This document shows positions 29,161-44,117 of a stretch of 64,000 bases of DNA, in pieces. The first letter of the stretch is position 1, and each line of letters starts with the position of its first letter. A program made the position numbers and the translations under genes. Source of the stretch: Macrococcus hajekii (GTDB lineage Bacteria; Bacillota; Bacilli; Staphylococcales; Staphylococcaceae); assembly GCF_004359505.1 (NCBI RefSeq), contig NZ_SCWE01000006.1:1-64000 (forward strand), written 5' to 3'. The notes under the pieces are model-generated. The model worked only from the letters and a program-made list of their open reading frames with translations. It did not search any database and was not told the origin of the DNA.

Positions 29161-29208
29161 TTATATTGTTCCTCCTAATTTATATGCACGCTTTTATTTA
29201 ATGTCATA

Positions 29209-29282
29209 ACTATAACAGATATAAATATTTCATAGGTTACAGCCAGATAAAAGATAAAGAGTAATATTACGACGAGATTACA
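29209..29282 (-). promoter_or_regulatory. Promoter with WalR-like boxes, LysM-Rpf gene
   Basis: Minus-strand TGTAAT-N5-CGTAAT (29266-29282), 23 bases, CTGTAACCTATGAAAT (29227-29242), 12 bases, then -10 TATAGT (29209-29214). The first box differs from the WalR consensus (TGTAAT-N5-TGTAAT) at one base. The same layout precedes the next LysM gene. Confidence 0.6.
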
Positions 29283-29409
29283 ATAAACATATTTTACCTT
29301 TTCCTCTTTAACTGGCTTTCCTATCCCCTTTTAACATCTTTTGGCCAATTATTCGTTGTTATATTTTTGTAATAAAAAAAGAAACCAACCATATTAATAG
29401 TCAATCCCT

Positions 29410-29772
29410 TTAATTTTTATAGGCGATTTGTAAAGTCTGTCCTTCAACCAACCTGTACTGCTTCGAAATATTGTTCAAGTGATGAATCTGCATAACAGAT
29501 ACATCACATTTTTCAGCAACTTCTGGCAGCGTGTCCCCTTTAACGACTTTATATTTACCATTGACCAGCACTTCCAGTCTAGAGTCTGGTGTAATCAGAG
29601 CTGTATTAGCAGCGCTCATTTTTTCTATATTTTCAATTGTTTTATCATATTTATCTGTAATTGACCAAACCGATTCATCCATCTGCAAATTTTGTGTCTT
29701 TGCTTCAGCATTTGTTGTTACCGCAATACCAGACAAAATGACAGCACTGATGATTGTTGCTACTCTTTTCAT
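29410..29772 (-). CDS. Secreted protein with C-terminal LysM domain
   Basis: 120 aa. A signal peptide (residues 1-24, AVILSGIAVTTNAEA) is followed by a degenerate LysM-like stretch (ESVWSITDKYDKTIENIEKM) and a better LysM domain (YKVVKGDTLPEVAEKCDVSVMQIHHLN). There is no catalytic domain. It probably attaches to the cell wall. It shares promoter layout with the neighbouring LysM-Rpf gene and may be a relative that lost its enzyme domain. Confidence 0.75.
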   Translation of the reverse strand: MKRVATIISAVILSGIAVTTNAEAKTQNLQMDESVWSITDKYDKTIENIEKMSAANTALITPDSRLEVLVNGKYKVVKGDTLPEVAEKCDVSVMQIHHLNNISKQYRLVEGQTLQIAYKN

Positions 29773-29809
29773 TTCTGTGTTGCCCCCGTCCTAATTTAAT
29801 CTTGTTAAT

Positions 29810-29884
29810 ACTTTAGCATGATTTTAAATTTCTTAGGTTACAGCAACGTGTTAAGTGAAGTTATTAAATTACGCACATATTACA
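29810..29884 (-). promoter_or_regulatory. Promoter with WalR-like boxes, small LysM gene
   Basis: Minus-strand TGTAAT-N5-CGTAAT (29868-29884), 24 bases, CTGTAACCTAAGAAAT (29828-29843), 12 bases, then -10 TAAAGT (29810-29815). It nearly duplicates the promoter of the LysM-Rpf gene. Confidence 0.6.
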
Positions 29885-29897
29885 AAATGATATCAAA

Positions 29898-29930
29898 TCA
29901 AAAACCCCTTCAGACAGCACGTTTGAAGAG
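29898..29930 (-). terminator. Terminator after the SSB paralogue
   Basis: On the minus strand CCTCTTCA pairs with TGAAGGGG (one wobble) and TTTTTG follows; an outer AACCCC/GGGGTT pairing is an alternative form. Confidence 0.6.
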
Positions 29931-29962
29931 GTCAGTGGGGTTTGTGAGTAATGAGGTATTTT

Positions 29963-30553
29963 TTATATGAGAACTGCAGCTTCTTCTTTTGACGGTTCTG
30001 TAGTCGTTATTTCCTCTAATGTCTTCATTAACTGGTGACTTTCGTCATCCGCAATCACTTTGACTGGCTCTGTTTCAAGTGGTGCAGTATTCTGTCCTGC
30101 AATTATTTGTTTAACCATCGTTTCTTTAGCTAACATAATAGTGTGTGTTTTTTCAGCATCTGATAATTCTCCCCATACTTCGTCCGGGGTCTGGGGAAGA
30201 ATATCTCCTGTCTTAATCGCACCAAAGTTAGGTAAGAACTTAATGCTTTCAATAATAATTTCAGTGAAATACTGCGGCTTTTCTTCGCCAGGTTTTTGAT
30301 AACGATTACTATGAATCTGTCCTGTTACACATACAGTTGAACCTTTACGGCAATACTGCATAATATTCGCAGCTGTTTTATTGAATGCTTTGCAGTGTAG
30401 ATAATCTACGGTCTGTGCTTGTTCATCACGTGGTTTATAGCCTCTCTCAATTGCCAGAGGAAATGTAACACACTGAACATTATTTTTATTCGTTACATGA
30501 TTGGTTTTAGGCACATTCGCAAGTCGACCTACAAGCACTACTTTATTGATCAT
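29963..30553 (-). CDS. Single-stranded DNA-binding protein paralogue
   Basis: 196 aa. The N-terminal OB fold is clear (MINKVVLVGRLANVP, then FPLAIERGYK, VDYLHCKAFNKTA, GSTVCVTGQIHSNRYQ). The C-terminus lacks the usual acidic DDDIPF-type tip and ends EEAAVLI. By position, next to a YwpF-like gene, it matches B. subtilis ywpH/ssbB, the competence-associated SSB. The extended helical C-terminal half (about residues 110-196) is unusual for an SSB. Confidence 0.85.
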   Translation of the reverse strand: MINKVVLVGRLANVPKTNHVTNKNNVQCVTFPLAIERGYKPRDEQAQTVDYLHCKAFNKTAANIMQYCRKGSTVCVTGQIHSNRYQKPGEEKPQYFTEIIIESIKFLPNFGAIKTGDILPQTPDEVWGELSDAEKTHTIMLAKETMVKQIIAGQNTAPLETEPVKVIADDESHQLMKTLEEITTTEPSKEEAAVLI

Positions 30554-30767
30554 ATGTCACCTCCTTTCTATATTCACTATAGCGTGATTATTTCCAGATG
30601 AAAAATTACTGTTTTTTAATTATTGCTGGCGTTAGCACGTAGTTTCTAATGATTTTTCGGCTTTTCATTAAAAATAGTGCTAAATAGATGACTTTTTATC
30701 AAAATAAGCTACTTTTTGAATTATTAAGTTGATAATATATAATAGAAAGAAAGGAGGCGTTGTGCTG

Positions 30768-31196
30768 ATGAAAACTTTTAAGGCACTCAGATTCCAGATT
30801 GTTGAAAATGAGACCACTAAGGAATTTACGTTATATGATGGCGTCATCATCAATAAAGAGAATAGCGGTACTGGATGGCTTCTGGAAATTCTTATTGATC
30901 GCATTCACAAAGAGACAATGGAAGGCTATATGGAAGCTCATACCGTTTTAGATACACGGGTTGTCATCACACGCGCTTCCAATGATCCAGCCCTATTTGA
31001 AGCAACTATTACCAGCATCAAGGAGTTAGAAGAGAAAATCTCTGTCATTTTCGAATGTCATATTTATACACCGAGACAAGCTTATGCAGAGCAGTTACTT
31101 GAACAACTTGTAGAAGACGAACTGTCAGGCTCTGAATTAATCAGTACATTTAACCGTATGATGGTCAGTAAGCCCATACTCCGTGACAAAGATTAG
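30768..31196 (+). CDS. YwpF-like family protein
   Basis: 142 aa, beginning MKTFKALRFQIVENE, which matches the start of YwpF-type proteins; function unknown. The ATG at 30768 follows AAGGAGG by ten bases; a GTG at 30762 is a possible alternative. It is divergent from the SSB gene, and this ywpF/ssbB/fabZ grouping is shared with Bacillus and staphylococci. No membrane or signal segments are seen. Confidence 0.75.
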   Translation: MKTFKALRFQIVENETTKEFTLYDGVIINKENSGTGWLLEILIDRIHKETMEGYMEAHTVLDTRVVITRASNDPALFEATITSIKELEEKISVIFECHIYTPRQAYAEQLLEQLVEDELSGSELISTFNRMMVSKPILRDKD

Positions 31197-31220
31197 CTAT
31201 TTCCCTCTGAGTTTAACTAC

Positions 31221-31262
31221 AAAAAAGACAATCTCAATGATGATATCGAGATTGTCTTTTTA
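31221..31262. terminator. Bidirectional terminator between ywpF-like gene and fabZ
   Basis: gacaatctc pairs with gagattgtc around a 12-base middle part; A- and T-runs flank it on both sides. It serves two converging genes. Confidence 0.82.
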
Positions 31263-31290
31263 TAGTATAAGAGATTTTATCTGAAATAAA

Positions 31291-31737
31291 TCAGTTTTTA
31301 TCTGCATCCGTTAAAGCAAATGTAATTTCACAGCTACAAGCAATCGCACCATCAACTGTTGCAGTTGCAGTTCCTTTACCTATAGGTCCTTTTATTTTTG
31401 AGATTTCCACTTCTAACCGGAGTGAATCTCCAGGTGTCACCTGCTTTTTGAATCGGCATTTATCAATACCTGCAAATAAAGCTATCTTTCCTTTATTGTC
31501 TTCCATGTTGAGCATAGCTACTGCACCTACTTGTGCAAGTGCTTCTACAATCAGCACGCCTGGCATCACAGCATAATCAGGAAAGTGTCCCTGGAAAAAT
31601 GGTTCATTGCCACTTACTTGTTTGAGTCCCACACAACGCTTGCCTTCTTCCAATTCAATTACACGATCAATCAATAAGAAAGGATAACGATGAGGAATAA
31701 TTTTCTTGATTTCATCAAATGTCAAAATAGTTTCCAT
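31291..31737 (-). CDS. fabZ: 3-hydroxyacyl-[ACP] dehydratase FabZ
   Basis: 148 aa hot-dog-fold enzyme of fatty-acid elongation. The catalytic histidine lies in [15 protein letters not shown] and the glutamate in IVEALAQVG, with [11 protein letters not shown] at the N-terminus. It follows the small EpuA-like gene and murA in one operon. Confidence 0.96.
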   Translation of the reverse strand: METILTFDEIKKIIPHRYPFLLIDRVIELEEGKRCVGLKQVSGNEPFFQGHFPDYAVMPGVLIVEALAQVGAVAMLNMEDNKGKIALFAGIDKCRFKKQVTPGDSLRLEVEISKIKGPIGKGTATATVDGAIACSCEITFALTDADKN

Positions 31738-31935
31738 TTATTTGTTGCCTCCAGTCAATTCAAAAATATGACTCCAAGTACTCGGCTTAAATACATCGAG
31801 TGGAGAATGCAGCACGCCATACCCAATCATCATCCCTATCATAAATAATATGAATGAGAGTACGAGCACTATAATGATTGTTAACAGAATAGGTATTTTT
31901 CGATGAACTACTTCTGTTCCTAAATAATTAGCCAT
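31738..31935 (-). CDS. EpuA-like small membrane protein (annotated DNA-directed RNA polymerase subunit beta family)
   Basis: 65 aa. It has one transmembrane helix (about residues 14-42, PILLTIIIVLVLSFILFMIG) and a short outside segment ending STWSHIFELTGG. The family is often labelled as an RNA polymerase beta-subunit protein or EpuA, but the sequence shows only a one-span membrane protein. The order murA-this gene-fabZ is conserved in staphylococci. Confidence 0.8.
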   Translation of the reverse strand: MANYLGTEVVHRKIPILLTIIIVLVLSFILFMIGMMIGYGVLHSPLDVFKPSTWSHIFELTGGNK

Positions 31936-31938
31936 ATC

Positions 31939-33219
31939 TTACCTCACTTTTACTGCTTCTTTATCTTGCGTACGTTCAATATCAGCACCTAGTGCTTTTA
32001 ATTTACCGTGAAAGTTAACGTATCCTCTATCCAAATGTTTAAGCTCTGATACACGTGTGTAACCATCCGCCACAAGACCTGCCAGTATAAGGGCCGCCGC
32101 CGCGCGCAAATCAGTTGATTTGACTGAAGCTCCGTGCAGCTGGCTTTTTTTAATATAGGCTGTCCGACCTTTCACTTGAAGGTTACCATTCATTTTTATA
32201 AATTCATCGATATGCATAAACCGATTTTCAAAGACCGTTTCAGTCATACGACTTTCTGTCTCCCCAGTCATCATCAAAGCAGTCATCTGAGCCTGCATAT
32301 CCGTCGGGAATCCTGGATGCGGCATTGTCTGCACTTCTACTCCTTTAAGCGCGCCTACTGCTGAAACTCTCAGCCCGTCAGATTGTTCAGAGATGCTGAC
32401 GCCCATTTCTGTCAGCTTGGAAATCAATGATGACATATGATCTTTACGTGCACCTTGAACAAGAACATCTCCTCTTGTTATTGCTGCAGCAATCATAAAG
32501 GTGCCAGCTTCAATACGATCAGCAATAATGGTATGATCCGTTCCTTTCAGATGCTCCACACCTTCAATGACTAATGTATCACTGCCAGCTCCTTTAATGC
32601 GGGCACCCATACCGTTCAGAAAATCTGCTAAATCGACAATCTCAGGTTCTCTTGCCACATTCTCCATAATAGTCGTACCCTCGGCAAGAGTCGCAGCCAT
32701 CAGAATATTTTGTGTTGCACCTACACTTGGAAAGTCAAGATAGATACGTGCACCTTTCAGGCGGCCATTCGCTGTACCAACCAAATAGCCATTTTCCTGC
32801 TGAATCACAGCACCTAGTGCAGTCAAGCCTTTAAGATGCTGTTCAATAGGTCTTGAACCTATCGCACAGCCCCCCGGTAAAGCGACTCTCGCATGGCCTA
32901 ACCTAGCAAGAAGAGGTCCCATTACCAGTATGCTGGCTCTCATTTTACTGACGTATTCATAACTGGCTGTAGAATCCAGTTTGCCTGTTGCATCAATTTC
33001 ATATGTATTTTCATCAATTGCCTGAACGTTAACATTCAAGCCTTTAAGTACATGGCTAATTGTATCTACATCAGATAAGGCGGGTACATTATGAAAGGTA
33101 TTAATACCTTCTGAAGCCAGAATAGAAGCGGTAAGTATCGGTAATACAGCATTTTTCGCGCCTTCTACCTTCACAGCACCTTCTAATCGTTTTCCACCTT
33201 TAACTAAAATCATATCCAT
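31939..33219 (-). CDS. murA: UDP-N-acetylglucosamine 1-carboxyvinyltransferase, copy 1
   Basis: 426 aa. It adds enolpyruvate to UDP-GlcNAc, the first committed step of peptidoglycan. The fosfomycin-sensitive cysteine is C118 in [11 protein letters not shown]. It opens with [33 protein letters not shown] precedes the ATG. A second copy is at 52146-53402, as usual in low-GC Gram-positives. Confidence 0.96.
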   Translation of the reverse strand: MDMILVKGGKRLEGAVKVEGAKNAVLPILTASILASEGINTFHNVPALSDVDTISHVLKGLNVNVQAIDENTYEIDATGKLDSTASYEYVSKMRASILVMGPLLARLGHARVALPGGCAIGSRPIEQHLKGLTALGAVIQQENGYLVGTANGRLKGARIYLDFPSVGATQNILMAATLAEGTTIMENVAREPEIVDLADFLNGMGARIKGAGSDTLVIEGVEHLKGTDHTIIADRIEAGTFMIAAAITRGDVLVQGARKDHMSSLISKLTEMGVSISEQSDGLRVSAVGALKGVEVQTMPHPGFPTDMQAQMTALMMTGETESRMTETVFENRFMHIDEFIKMNGNLQVKGRTAYIKKSQLHGASVKSTDLRAAAALILAGLVADGYTRVSELKHLDRGYVNFHGKLKALGADIERTQDKEAVKVR

Positions 33220-33307
33220 ATTATTTCCTCCAGCACTCTACTTCGTTATATCTTATACTATAACAAATTTTAGGATGAAACAGTAAATTTATATTGATTT
33301 AAGTCCT

Positions 33308-33532
33308 TTATAACCATGCAGCTTGTTGTGAGAAATATATAATATCCATGATAAAATCACTTATCAGTTTTCCAAGAGCGAAACTCATGATAACAATCAA
33401 TACTTGTACTTGCTGGGTATGATTGGCTTTAAACCAATGTTCAGTTCTTAACGATTTGAGCGCCCAGAAACTCATACATGTACAGATAACATGTAAGGCA
33501 ATGTGAACAAGTGCATATATTCCAATATCCAT
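33308..33532 (-). CDS. DUF1146-family small membrane protein (YwzB-like)
   Basis: 74 aa with two hydrophobic segments (about residues 5-25 and 43-66). It lies between the atp operon and murA, where B. subtilis and staphylococci have the YwzB/DUF1146 gene. Function is unknown. Confidence 0.78.
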   Translation of the reverse strand: MDIGIYALVHIALHVICTCMSFWALKSLRTEHWFKANHTQQVQVLIVIMSFALGKLISDFIMDIIYFSQQAAWL

Positions 33533-33550
33533 CTTTTCCTCCTCAATTAA

Positions 33551-33580
33551 AAAAAGACTTAGTGATCACTAAGTCTTTTT
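33551..33580. terminator. Terminator of the atp operon
   Basis: A 30-base perfect palindrome (15-bp arms 33551-33565 and 33566-33580), A-rich on the left and T-rich on the right; it lies four bases past the atpC stop codon. Confidence 0.85.
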
Positions 33581-33583
33581 ATT

Positions 33584-33991
33584 TTAACGATATTTGGCTA
33601 CATCCAGACGGTTGATCGCGCGATGTAGTGCACGTTCAGCGCGATGATAATCAACGCCTTCTCTTTTATCATCCTCGAGACGTTCCTGAGCACGGCGCAA
33701 TGATTTCTGAGCGCGGTCAATGTTGATGGCATCAGATACTTCAGCAGTCTGAACGAGTACTGTCACGCCAGTAGAACGAATTTCAGCAAAACCTTCTGTC
33801 ACAGCAATATAGTTAACTTTATTATTAACTGTTGCGCGTACAGCACCGATTTTGAGCGGGGCTACAGTCGGTATATGGCCTGCCATAATCCCCATTTCGC
33901 CGCCTTCAGTCTGGAGGACAATCAGTTCAGCCTGATCAGTAGAATAAACTGAACCATTAGGAGTAACAATATTTAACGCTAACGTGTTCAT
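33584..33991 (-). CDS. atpC: ATP synthase epsilon subunit
   Basis: 135 aa. The N-terminal beta barrel (LALNIVTPNGSVYSTDQAELI, GHIPTVAPL) and the C-terminal helical pair (SLRRAQERLEDDKRE) are complete. It is the last gene of the atp operon; it joins the central stalk and inhibits ATP hydrolysis. Confidence 0.96.
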   Translation of the reverse strand: MNTLALNIVTPNGSVYSTDQAELIVLQTEGGEMGIMAGHIPTVAPLKIGAVRATVNNKVNYIAVTEGFAEIRSTGVTVLVQTAEVSDAINIDRAQKSLRRAQERLEDDKREGVDYHRAERALHRAINRLDVAKYR

Positions 33992-34008
33992 ATTTCATTC
34001 CTCCTAAA

Positions 34009-35433
<1,425 letters not shown>

Positions 35434-35439
35434 TTATCG

Positions 35440-36312
<873 letters not shown>

Positions 36313-36337
36313 TTATTTACTGAATATCATTTCACGT

Positions 36338-37846
<1,509 letters not shown>

Positions 37847-37865
37847 CTATGTCACTCCTTAATGA

Positions 37866-38396
37866 TTAATGTTGTTGAACTGCTTTTGCTATTTCTTTTA
37901 GATTATTCTGAACTGAACCATCATAAACCGTTGTACCGATTGTTGTTCTGATGCCACCAATCAATTCTTTGTTAATGATATTTTCAATCAATAATCGTTT
38001 ATAACCTGTACGTTTAATGAAAGCCTTGCCTATACTATCAATCTCTTCGTCTGAGAGTGCATAAACAGATTCCACTTTCATATATTGCTGTTCATTTGCT
38101 TCATTATAAACCTGCTCATATTCAGCCGCGATAGCTGGAATAAGCTCTAAGTGTTGTCGCTCTGCAAGGATTTTAAGTAAGTTTATCAGTGGTGGGTCAA
38201 CACCTTTGAATGTCTCATCAACGAACTGAATGCGCGCATCTTTTGACACTTGAGGATCCTCAGCAAAACGTTTGAATGCGTCGTCTGATGCGACAACTGC
38301 TTTCAATGTATCAAGATCCTTTTTCACACTCTGTTCTACACCTTGATCATGACTTACTTCAAATAAACTCTCAGCATACTTCTGTGCGATAACCAT
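37866..38396 (-). CDS. atpH: ATP synthase delta subunit
   Basis: 176 aa (OSCP). It links F1 to the peripheral stalk. The N-terminus AQKYAESLFEV and the C-terminal GGIRTTIGTTVYDGSV are typical. Its ATG overlaps the atpF stop by one base (TAATG), giving coupled translation. Confidence 0.96.
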   Translation of the reverse strand: MVIAQKYAESLFEVSHDQGVEQSVKKDLDTLKAVVASDDAFKRFAEDPQVSKDARIQFVDETFKGVDPPLINLLKILAERQHLELIPAIAAEYEQVYNEANEQQYMKVESVYALSDEEIDSIGKAFIKRTGYKRLLIENIINKELIGGIRTTIGTTVYDGSVQNNLKEIAKAVQQH

Positions 38397-38914
38397 TATT
38401 TATCGCCTGCCTCTTGAATATATTGACTTACAAGCTGCTTTTGATCTTGCTCATTAATTTCTTTGTTAATCACTTTAGATGCAATAAGCACTGAAAGTTC
38501 AGCTACGCGGTCATTGATATCTGCAATGGCACGTTTCTTTTCATTTTCAATTTCAACTTGTGCATCTTCTACTAATTTGTTAGCACGTGTATTCGCTGCA
38601 TGAAGAATTTCTTCATGTTCACGCTTCGCTTGTACTTTCGCATTTTCAAGGATTGATTGTACTTCTCCTTGAGTACGTGTCAGCAAAGCTCTGTTTTCTT
38701 CTGCATATCGCTTCGCTTCTGCATTTTGCGCAGCTGCATTATCAATATCAGAGTTAATCCCCTGTTGACGCTCATCCATAATATTTTTAAGGGGTCCCCA
38801 CGCAAATTTACGGAGTAAAGCCAGTAAAATAATGAATGTCAGAAGGGTCGCAAGAACGGTTCCCCATTGAACACCGTCAACATGTTCAGTTGCTCCTAAA
38901 ATATAGAAATTCAA
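38396..38914 (-). CDS. atpF: ATP synthase b subunit
   Basis: 172 aa peripheral stalk subunit. One N-terminal transmembrane helix ([23 protein letters not shown]) is followed by a long charged coiled coil. The start is placed at TTG 38914, eight bases after AAAGGAG; the upstream ATG at 38947 has no ribosome site and would add eleven residues not seen in relatives. Confidence 0.94.
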   Translation of the reverse strand: MNFYILGATEHVDGVQWGTVLATLLTFIILLALLRKFAWGPLKNIMDERQQGINSDIDNAAAQNAEAKRYAEENRALLTRTQGEVQSILENAKVQAKREHEEILHAANTRANKLVEDAQVEIENEKKRAIADINDRVAELSVLIASKVINKEINEQDQKQLVSQYIQEAGDK

Positions 38915-38999
38915 TATTAACGCTCCTTTCACCACAGTTAAAGTCATAAATGAATGGCGAAATCATATAGACTTCGCCTTAACGAGTTATTAGTTATAA

Positions 39000-40001
<1,002 letters not shown>

Positions 40002-40004
40002 TTA

Positions 40005-40358
40005 TTATTTTTTCAAGCTGTTGAATGTATGTATGACAATCATGACATACGATAAAGTGAGGCCGAGCGCAATGCCATAGATGTTAATCATCTCTGGAAA
40101 TCTCACCCAGAACAGACACGCCATCGCTGCAACTAAGAAGCGAATGCCCATACCTGTAGAAATGTACAGCGCATCACTGTTGATTGCTCGATCAAGATAA
40201 TGATGCCATACAAATGTGTTGACTGCTGAGGCAATTGTACCGATGATCAGCCCTAATGCAAAGCTACTTCCTGTAAAGAGATAAATCACAAGAAGTATGA
40301 GGATTAAATAAAGAAAATACTGTAGATAGTGCTTAAAAAAGGCTTTGAAACTTGACAT
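40005..40358 (-). CDS. atpI: ATP synthase I protein
   Basis: 117 aa with four hydrophobic segments. AtpI helps assemble the c-ring. It is the first gene of the operon, with GAAGGAGACATATTTT ahead of the ATG. It is poorly conserved in sequence, so the name rests mainly on size, topology and place. Confidence 0.88.
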   Translation of the reverse strand: MSSFKAFFKHYLQYFLYLILILLVIYLFTGSSFALGLIIGTIASAVNTFVWHHYLDRAINSDALYISTGMGIRFLVAAMACLFWVRFPEMINIYGIALGLTLSYVMIVIHTFNSLKK

Positions 40359-40407
40359 AAAATATGTCTCCTTCTAACGCAATGAAAACCGTTTCATTCC
40401 AAGGTTT

Positions 40408-40436
40408 ATGATAATATAGCCCTAATTTTGTGTCAA
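40408..40436 (-). promoter_or_regulatory. Sigma-A promoter of the atp operon
   Basis: TTGACA (40431-40436), a 17-base spacer and TATCAT (40408-40413) on the minus strand, giving a 40-base leader before atpI. A 9-bp direct repeat lies about 40 bp upstream. Confidence 0.72.
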
Positions 40437-40476
40437 TGACCTGTCAAAAAGTCCAAAAATAAAACTTAACAATTTG

Positions 40477-40496
40477 GACACATTTTAGACACATTT
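40477..40496 (-). repeat. Phased direct repeat upstream of the atp promoter
   Basis: The 9-bp sequence gacacattt occurs at 40477-40485 and 40488-40496, 11 bp apart (one helical turn). It lies 41-60 bp upstream of the -35 hexamer. Confidence 0.55.
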
Positions 40497-40533
40497 AATC
40501 ATATTCTAGCAGTATTTCTTTTTACCTCATATT

Positions 40534-41676
40534 TTATTTATCTGTAACCTCAAACGCCGCCGGTTTTTCTTCTGTCAAGCCGAAATAATATTTAATATGC
40601 GCACAAATACGTGCAGAAGTCTGACCATCACCATAAGGGTTGCTCGCCTGTGACATTGAATTATAGATTGTCTCATCTGTCAGCAGTTCTTTAGTCAGTT
40701 GATAAATATCTTCTTCTTCAGTACCTGCGAGTTTTAATGTCCCAGCTTTCACACCTTCCGGACGCTCTGTCGTATCTCTTAAGACGATAACAGGCTTACC
40801 AAGTGAAGGTGCTTCTTCCTGGACTCCGCCCGAATCTGTCAGAATAAAATGACTTCTCGCCGCAAAGTTATGGAAATCAATCACATCAAGTGGTTCAATG
40901 AGTTTAATGCGATCATGATCCGCTAAATACAGACCAGCAATTTCACGTACTTTAGGATTCTTATGCATCGGATAAACAACTGTTACATCCTCATGCTCAT
41001 CGATGATTCGACGTACTGCTTTGAAGATATGATGCATCGGCTCACCAATATTTTCGCGTCGGTGCGCTGTCAGCAGAATAATCTTTTTATCTGCATACTC
41101 ATCAATGATGTCACTATGATAATCATCCTGGACAGTAGTTGAAAGGGCATCAATTGCTGTATTACCTGTGACAACAATTCTATCTTCAGGCTTGTTTTCA
41201 CGTCTTAAATTTTCGGCCGCTTCATCTGTTGGCGCAAAATGTAAATCAGCTAATACACCTGTCATCTGCCTGTTCATTTCTTCTGGGAATGGTGAATATT
41301 TATTAAAGGTACGAAGTCCTGCTTCGACATGACCAATTGCAACTTCATTATAAAAAGCAGCGAGTCCTCCGGCGAAAGTTGTCGTCGTATCACCATGAAC
41401 AAGGATCATATCAGGTTCGGCTTCCTTGATGACATCTTCTAAACCAACGAGCACACGCCCTGTCACTTCAGTTAATGTCTGGCCTGCTTTCATAATATTT
41501 AAATCATAGTCAGGCGTGATACCGAATATCTCAAGCACTTGATCAAGCATTTCTCTATGTTGTGCCGTCACAACGACGATTGGCTCCAGTCCTTCTTCTT
41601 TTTTCAGTTGCAGGACAAGAGGTGCCATCTTAATCGCTTCAGGCCTCGTGCCAAATACAGTCATAATTTTCTTCAT
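40534..41676 (-). CDS. mnaA: UDP-N-acetylglucosamine 2-epimerase (non-hydrolysing)
   Basis: 380 aa. It makes UDP-ManNAc for wall teichoic acid linkage units. Motifs: VFGTRPEAIKMAPLV, HVEAGLRTFNKYSPFPEEMNR, LTAHRRENIGE and LTDSGGVQEEAPSLGKPV. It follows upp and glyA, the standard order before the atp operon. Confidence 0.95.
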   Translation of the reverse strand: MKKIMTVFGTRPEAIKMAPLVLQLKKEEGLEPIVVVTAQHREMLDQVLEIFGITPDYDLNIMKAGQTLTEVTGRVLVGLEDVIKEAEPDMILVHGDTTTTFAGGLAAFYNEVAIGHVEAGLRTFNKYSPFPEEMNRQMTGVLADLHFAPTDEAAENLRRENKPEDRIVVTGNTAIDALSTTVQDDYHSDIIDEYADKKIILLTAHRRENIGEPMHHIFKAVRRIIDEHEDVTVVYPMHKNPKVREIAGLYLADHDRIKLIEPLDVIDFHNFAARSHFILTDSGGVQEEAPSLGKPVIVLRDTTERPEGVKAGTLKLAGTEEEDIYQLTKELLTDETIYNSMSQASNPYGDGQTSARICAHIKYYFGLTEEKPAAFEVTDK

Positions 41677-41691
41677 TTTAATATCCTCTCC

Positions 41692-42330
<639 letters not shown>

Positions 42331-42337
42331 TCATTTC

Positions 42338-43573
42338 TTATTGATATAAAGGAAATTTTGCGACCAGTTTCTGTACGCGTTCTTTCGCTTGTTTCAGGAC
42401 AGCTTCATCTTCATGCTGATGCAGGACGTCTGCGATAATAGCAGCTATCTCTTTCATTTCTTCTTCTTTAAATCCTCGAGTCGTAACAGCTGGTGTACCG
42501 ATTCGGATACCACTGGTTACAAAAGGACTGTTTTCATCAAATGGAATCGTATTTTTATTAGTGGTGATGCCAACCGCATCCAGAGCATGTTCTGCCACTT
42601 TACCGGTGAGTCCAAATGTCGTCACATCCACTGCAAATACATGGTTATCTGTCCCATCTGATACGATACGCAGACCTTTTTCTTTTAAAGCTTCACTTAA
42701 AGCCACAGCATTTTTCAGAACTTGCTCCTGATATTGCCTGAATTCAGGCTTGAGAGCTTCGCCGAATGCAGCTGCTTTAGCTGCGATAACATGCATTAAA
42801 GGACCGCCCTGAATACCTGGGAAGATAGCTTTATCGATTGCTTTGGCATATTCCTCTTTACATAGAATCATACCGCCACGTGGTCCACGCAATGTTTTGT
42901 GCGTTGTTGTTGTCACAAAATCTGCATAAGGCACAGGATTAGGATGCAGACCGACAGCGACTAAGCCTGCAATATGCGCCATATCCACCATCAGTTTCGC
43001 ACCGATTTCATCAGCGATTGTCTTAAACTGAGAAAAGTCAATCTGACGAGAATAAGAAGATGCACCTGCTACAATTAATTTCGGTTTGTGTTCGTGTGCC
43101 AGGCGACGAACCTCATCATAATCAATCCGCTCCGTCTCTTTATCCACTTCATAAGCGACAAAGTGATAATCAATACCGCTGAAGTTAACCTTTGAACCAT
43201 GTGTCAGATGACCTCCATGTGACAAGTCCATACCGAGCACTGTATCCCCTACTTCCAGTGCAACACGATAAACCGCCATATTGGCCTGTGAACCTGAGTG
43301 AGGTTGAACATTGGCATGTTCCGCTCCAAAGAGTTCCTTAGCACGATCTCTTGCTAAATTTTCAACAACATCCACATACTCACAGCCACCGTAATAACGC
43401 TTACCCGGATAACCTTCTGCATATTTATTAGTCAGCACTGAACCTTGCGCTTCCATTACTGCTTCTGAAACAAAATTCTCTGAAGCAATCAGTTCGATGT
43501 TATCATTCTGTCTTGCTCTTTCTTTTTCAATGGCCTCGAATAACATTGCGTCTTGCTGTTTAAGTATTGACAT
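42338..43573 (-). CDS. glyA: Serine hydroxymethyltransferase
   Basis: 411 aa PLP enzyme that converts serine and tetrahydrofolate to glycine and methylene-THF. The PLP lysine is in [14 protein letters not shown]. The N-terminus [21 protein letters not shown] is diagnostic. Confidence 0.97.
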   Translation of the reverse strand: MSILKQQDAMLFEAIEKERARQNDNIELIASENFVSEAVMEAQGSVLTNKYAEGYPGKRYYGGCEYVDVVENLARDRAKELFGAEHANVQPHSGSQANMAVYRVALEVGDTVLGMDLSHGGHLTHGSKVNFSGIDYHFVAYEVDKETERIDYDEVRRLAHEHKPKLIVAGASSYSRQIDFSQFKTIADEIGAKLMVDMAHIAGLVAVGLHPNPVPYADFVTTTTHKTLRGPRGGMILCKEEYAKAIDKAIFPGIQGGPLMHVIAAKAAAFGEALKPEFRQYQEQVLKNAVALSEALKEKGLRIVSDGTDNHVFAVDVTTFGLTGKVAEHALDAVGITTNKNTIPFDENSPFVTSGIRIGTPAVTTRGFKEEEMKEIAAIIADVLHQHEDEAVLKQAKERVQKLVAKFPLYQ

Positions 43574-43592
43574 AATCCTTCCCCCTTAAAAA

Positions 43593-44117
43593 TTATTCAT
43601 ATTGCGCACGCGGTCCTCCAATTAACTTCGGACGATGCGTCGCAATTGTCACAACTGCCTGTCCTACACGTTCTGTAGTGACACGTACCGGTATCTGTAC
43701 ATGTTTAATGTGCATACCTATTAATGTCTGACCAATATCGATACCACAATCAGCATGGATGTGTTCTACAACTACGGGTGCAGTCATATGCTGGTAGGCA
43801 TAAGCGCTCATACTACCGCCTGCCTTTCTGACTGGTACTACTGACACTGCAGGTACCCTGAGTCGATCTGCAAGCGATTTTTCGAGCGTGATAGCCCGGT
43901 TAATATGTTCACAGCCCTGAAAGACGAAATGAACCCCTGTTGCATCGGAAATTTCTTTAAATGCCTGAAAAAACATCGCTGCAACTTCGTCGGAACTATT
44001 TGTCCCAATACGCTCACCAATGACTTCTGACGTTGAACATCCAATGATACAGACTTCATCTTTTTTAAAAAATTGAATGGCCATTAGTTCATCAAGTAGT
44101 TGTTTAATATCTGTCAT
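43593..44117 (-). CDS. YwlG-like protein (TIGR01440 family)
   Basis: 174 aa. It matches the DUF436/YwlG family of unknown function, with [31 protein letters not shown] and HIADCG-like [13 protein letters not shown]. The ATG at 44117 follows GGAGACGGTCA and overlaps rpiB by 14 bp; a reading from 44174 would run deeper into rpiB. Two conserved cysteines may form a metal or redox site (inference). Confidence 0.85.
   Translation of the reverse strand: MTDIKQLLDELMAIQFFKKDEVCIIGCSTSEVIGERIGTNSSDEVAAMFFQAFKEISDATGVHFVFQGCEHINRAITLEKSLADRLRVPAVSVVPVRKAGGSMSAYAYQHMTAPVVVEHIHADCGIDIGQTLIGMHIKHVQIPVRVTTERVGQAVVTIATHRPKLIGGPRAQYE

Noticed and set aside
31738-31935. RNA polymerase beta subunit fragment
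   Set aside because: The family name suggests it, but the sequence is a one-span membrane protein with no polymerase motif.
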